A stretch of DNA of 64,000 nucleotides, taken from the NCBI GenBank assembly GCA_947630375.1, contig CANRHH010000001.1:1-64000 (forward strand), written 5' to 3'. The notes beneath the pieces were generated by a model. The model saw nothing but the letters and a program-made list of their open reading frames with translations, searched no databases and was not told where the DNA came from. The DNA comes from an uncultured Oscillospiraceae bacterium. GTDB lineage: Bacteria; Bacillota; Clostridia; Oscillospirales; Oscillospiraceae. This document shows, piece after piece, positions 61,642 through 64,000 of this stretch (positions are counted from its first letter, which is position 1; each line of letters starts with the position of its first letter). The position numbers were made by a program, and so were the translations under genes.

Positions 61642-63959
61642 AAAACTATCTGAGCCTGATCCCGATCTCCGCCAAGGCACGGAAACGGCAAAACCGCATG
61701 ACGGTCCTGTGCATCACCCTGGCGGTCTTTCTGGTGACGGGGGTGTTCTCCATGGCGGACATGGGCGTGCGCATGGAGACCGGCAACGCCAAACGGCAGC
61801 ACGGGAATTATCACATTGCCCTGCGGGGGCTCCCGGAGGAAGCGGCAGAGGAACTCGCGGCCCGGCAGGATGTGGCGGCCGTCTCCGTCAGCGAGTCCAT
61901 CAACACGGATATCCGCCTGGACTATACTGTGGCCGGGAAAAAAGCCGGCCTGATCGGTTCGGACGAGAGCTGGCTGACCGATACCTTTGCCTATCTGAGC
62001 GGGGGGCGGTTCCCGGCGGACAGCGGAGAGGCCGTGCTCTCGGAAAACGCAAAGTCCGTTTTCGGTGCGGAGATTGGCGGCCGCTTTACCCTCCATACCC
62101 CTGCCGGGGATTTTGACTATCGGATCTCCGGCTTTGAGGACGACGGCAGCGCCGCCCGGTATGACGCGCTCTTAGTCTGCCTGGACCGGGCCGCCTTCGA
62201 GCAGGTTCGCGCCGCCAACGGCGCTGCCTCCGCGCCGGAACTCTTTGTCCGGTTCCGGCCCTTGACCCAGATCCGCCGGGCCATTTCTGAGATCCAGGAC
62301 CAATTCAGCCTGGAGGAGGGGCAGCTGGCCGAGAATCTGGTGCTCATCGCCCTGTCAGGCTTCAGCGAGAACAACGTGGTGCTCGGGATGTACGGCGCGG
62401 CGGTGTTTCTGTTCGTTCTGGTCCTCACGGCGGGGGTCATTATGATCACCGGCAGCCTGAACAGCAACGTGGCCCAGCGGACGGCCTTTTTCGGGCTGCT
62501 CCGCTGCCTGGGCGCCAGCAAGGGGCAGGTCATGCGCCTGGTGCGCCGGGAGGCGCTGTACTGGTGCCGGAGCGCCGTGCCCGCCGGCGCTGCCCTGGGG
62601 ACCCTGGGCAGCTGGGGCATCTGCGCCGCGCTCCGGGCCGGGGTCGGCGGCCGGTTCAGCGGCATCCCCCTTTTCGGGCTCAGCCTGCCCGGCATTCTCT
62701 GCGGCGTTCTGGTGGGGCTGCTTACAGTCCTGCTGGCGGCCCGCTCTCCCGCCCGGAGGGCCGCCAATGTCTCGCCGGTGATGGCCGTGGCCGGGAATAC
62801 GGAGGCAAAAGCGGCCCGTCCGGCCCGGCTGGGCCCGCTGAAAATTGAGACGGCTTTGGGGATCCGCCACGCGGCCGCGTCCAAAAAGAATCTGTTCTTG
62901 ATGACCGGCTCTTTCGCCCTGAGCATCCTCCTGTTTCTAAGCTTTTCGGCCCTGCTCTCCTGGGTCCATTACGCCCTCACCCCGCTGCGGCCCTCCTCGC
63001 CGGACCTGTCGGTTATGAGCGGGGACGGCTCCAGCACGGTGCCCAGGGAGTGGGCGGAGGAACTGGGCGCCATGCCGGGCGTGAAGCGGACCTTCGGCCG
63101 CGCCGTGCAAAAGCTGGAGGCGGCATGGGAAGGGGGCGCCGGCAGCGTCTTTCTGGTCTCCCTGGACGACCGGCAGCTGAACTGGGCGGAGAAGGAGGAC
63201 TGGACCGGGGACCGCCTGGGTCTGGAGCGGGTCTGCCGGGAGGACAAATGCGTCATAAGCGTCTATACCGAAGGCGGCCCCCTGCAAAAGGGGGACCGGC
63301 TCCAGATCGGCGGCGAGACCTTGGAGGTGGCCTGCACAGCTACTTACACGCCCTTTGACGGCGGCGGCACCCCGGTCCTCTTATGCACGGAGGCCCTCTT
63401 TTCCCGCCTGGCCGGGGAGACCGGCTACGCGGTTTTGGACATCCAGCTCACGAAAGACGCCACTGAGGACCAGGTAGCCGCGCTCCGGGCCGCCGCCGGG
63501 GACTTTCTGCTGTCCGACCGGCGGGAAAGCAACCGGGAGACTGCCGCCACCTACTGGGCCTTCTCCCTGCTGGTATACGGTTTCCTGGCCATGATCGCCG
63601 GGATCACCGTGTGCAGCATCGTCAACAGCATATCCATGAGCGTCTCCGCCCGGATCCGGCAGTACGGCGCCATGCGCAGCGTGGGGATGAGCGGGCGGCA
63701 GCTCACAGGAATGATCACCGCCGAGACGCTGACTTACGCCCTCTGCGGTCTGGTTGTCGGCATCGCGGCCGGCTTTCCGGCCCACAAAAAGATCTATGAG
63801 AGCTTCATCACGGCCTATTTCGGCGCGGCCTGGGAGGTCCCGGTCACAGCGGTCCTGATCCTCACGGCCTTTGTCGCCTGCGCCTGCGCCGCCGCGATCT
63901 ATGCCCCGGCCAGGCGGATCCGCCATATGTCCATCACCGAAACGATCAACGAGCTATAA
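61638..63959 (+). CDS. FtsX-type ABC transporter permease
   Basis: A 773-residue permease with a helix at about 22-45, an extracellular domain, three helices at about 255-375, a second N-type helix at about 425-450, a second extracellular domain, and three final helices. This is a duplicated FtsX layout of eight helices, not the ten-helix BceB layout with one large loop. The end NSISMSVSARIRQYGAMRSVGMS and PARRIRHMSITETINEL is typical. The ATG at 61638 follows GGAGGTG. Likely substrates are peptides or lipids at the membrane; this is inferred from family only. Confidence 0.9.
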   Translation: MKNYLSLIPISAKARKRQNRMTVLCITLAVFLVTGVFSMADMGVRMETGNAKRQHGNYHIALRGLPEEAAEELAARQDVAAVSVSESINTDIRLDYTVAGKKAGLIGSDESWLTDTFAYLSGGRFPADSGEAVLSENAKSVFGAEIGGRFTLHTPAGDFDYRISGFEDDGSAARYDALLVCLDRAAFEQVRAANGAASAPELFVRFRPLTQIRRAISEIQDQFSLEEGQLAENLVLIALSGFSENNVVLGMYGAAVFLFVLVLTAGVIMITGSLNSNVAQRTAFFGLLRCLGASKGQVMRLVRREALYWCRSAVPAGAALGTLGSWGICAALRAGVGGRFSGIPLFGLSLPGILCGVLVGLLTVLLAARSPARRAANVSPVMAVAGNTEAKAARPARLGPLKIETALGIRHAAASKKNLFLMTGSFALSILLFLSFSALLSWVHYALTPLRPSSPDLSVMSGDGSSTVPREWAEELGAMPGVKRTFGRAVQKLEAAWEGGAGSVFLVSLDDRQLNWAEKEDWTGDRLGLERVCREDKCVISVYTEGGPLQKGDRLQIGGETLEVACTATYTPFDGGGTPVLLCTEALFSRLAGETGYAVLDIQLTKDATEDQVAALRAAAGDFLLSDRRESNRETAATYWAFSLLVYGFLAMIAGITVCSIVNSISMSVSARIRQYGAMRSVGMSGRQLTGMITAETLTYALCGLVVGIAAGFPAHKKIYESFITAYFGAAWEVPVTAVLILTAFVACACAAAIYAPARRIRHMSITETINEL

Positions 63960-63963
63960 AAGA

Positions 63964-63984
63964 ACGGGAGCCAAAGGCTCCCGT
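63964..63984 (+). terminator. Terminator after the ABC permease
   Basis: A 9-bp stem (ACGGGAGCC/GGCTCCCGT) with loop AAA is followed by CCTTTC, a weak tail. TCAAGGTGAAGA at the window edge repeats the arm of the terminator at 37159. Confidence 0.65.
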
Positions 63985-64000
63985 CCTTTCAAGGTGAAGA

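Overview
The window reads as chromosome of a high-GC, Gram-positive, strictly anaerobic gut-type Clostridia, most likely in or near the Oscillospiraceae. Supporting signs are lipoprotein signal peptides with no outer-membrane genes, an oxygen-sensitive radical SAM sulfatase activase, citrate lyase, a Gx-transporter/NusG-II pair, strong sigma-A promoters and many GTG/TTG starts. The genus assignment is inference. I see no rRNA, tRNA, CRISPR array, prophage or transposase.

Layout. 1-7.4 kb: start of a solute-binding lipoprotein, cardiolipin synthase, an alpha/beta hydrolase, a frameshifted methyltransferase downstream of rsmI, and an M20 amidohydrolase. 7.8-14.2 kb: a complete F-type ATP synthase operon in which a b-like stalk, a delta C-terminal domain and subunit alpha form one 754-residue protein. 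There is no separate delta gene and epsilon is short. 14.3-18 kb: a lipoprotein and an amino-acid-type ABC importer. 18.1-20.3 kb: an iscR-like regulator, cysteine desulfurase and IscU scaffold, with candidate operators in both promoters. 20.5-31 kb: a surface protein, mnmG, an 804-residue solute-binding protein divergent from a two-component system, a Cys-rich NifX-like protein with an Mrp ATPase, and the NusG-II/Gx pair. 31.2-37 kb: FHA-FtsW, a class B PBP, ABC-F and a DUF218 protein in an overlapping gene row. 37.2-38.9 kb: five small membrane or exported proteins. 38.9-47.3 kb: a CoA-transferase and a full citrate lyase/transporter cluster (citD, citE, citF, CitMHS, citC, fused citXG).

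47.8-59 kb is a putative sulfate-ester utilisation region on the minus strand. It has three sulfatases without signal peptides, their anaerobic activase, a tripartite tricarboxylate-type importer (tctABC), a HAD phosphatase and a DeoR regulator. A short TTTCG-based motif recurs upstream of its three transcription units. I infer that a small sulfated anion is imported and desulfated in the cytoplasm. 59-64 kb: a two-component system with an intramembrane-sensing kinase and a MacB/FtsX-type ABC transporter, with a BceR-like box in its promoter.

A structured repeat occurs four times, always just 3' of a minus-strand gene. It has a common head hairpin and tail, and either a short or a long branched middle. 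Its base changes keep pairing (G-U) only in the RNA of the strand carrying the upstream gene, which suggests an RNA-level 3' element. All functional statements rest on reading the sequence and on family knowledge; no database search was run.
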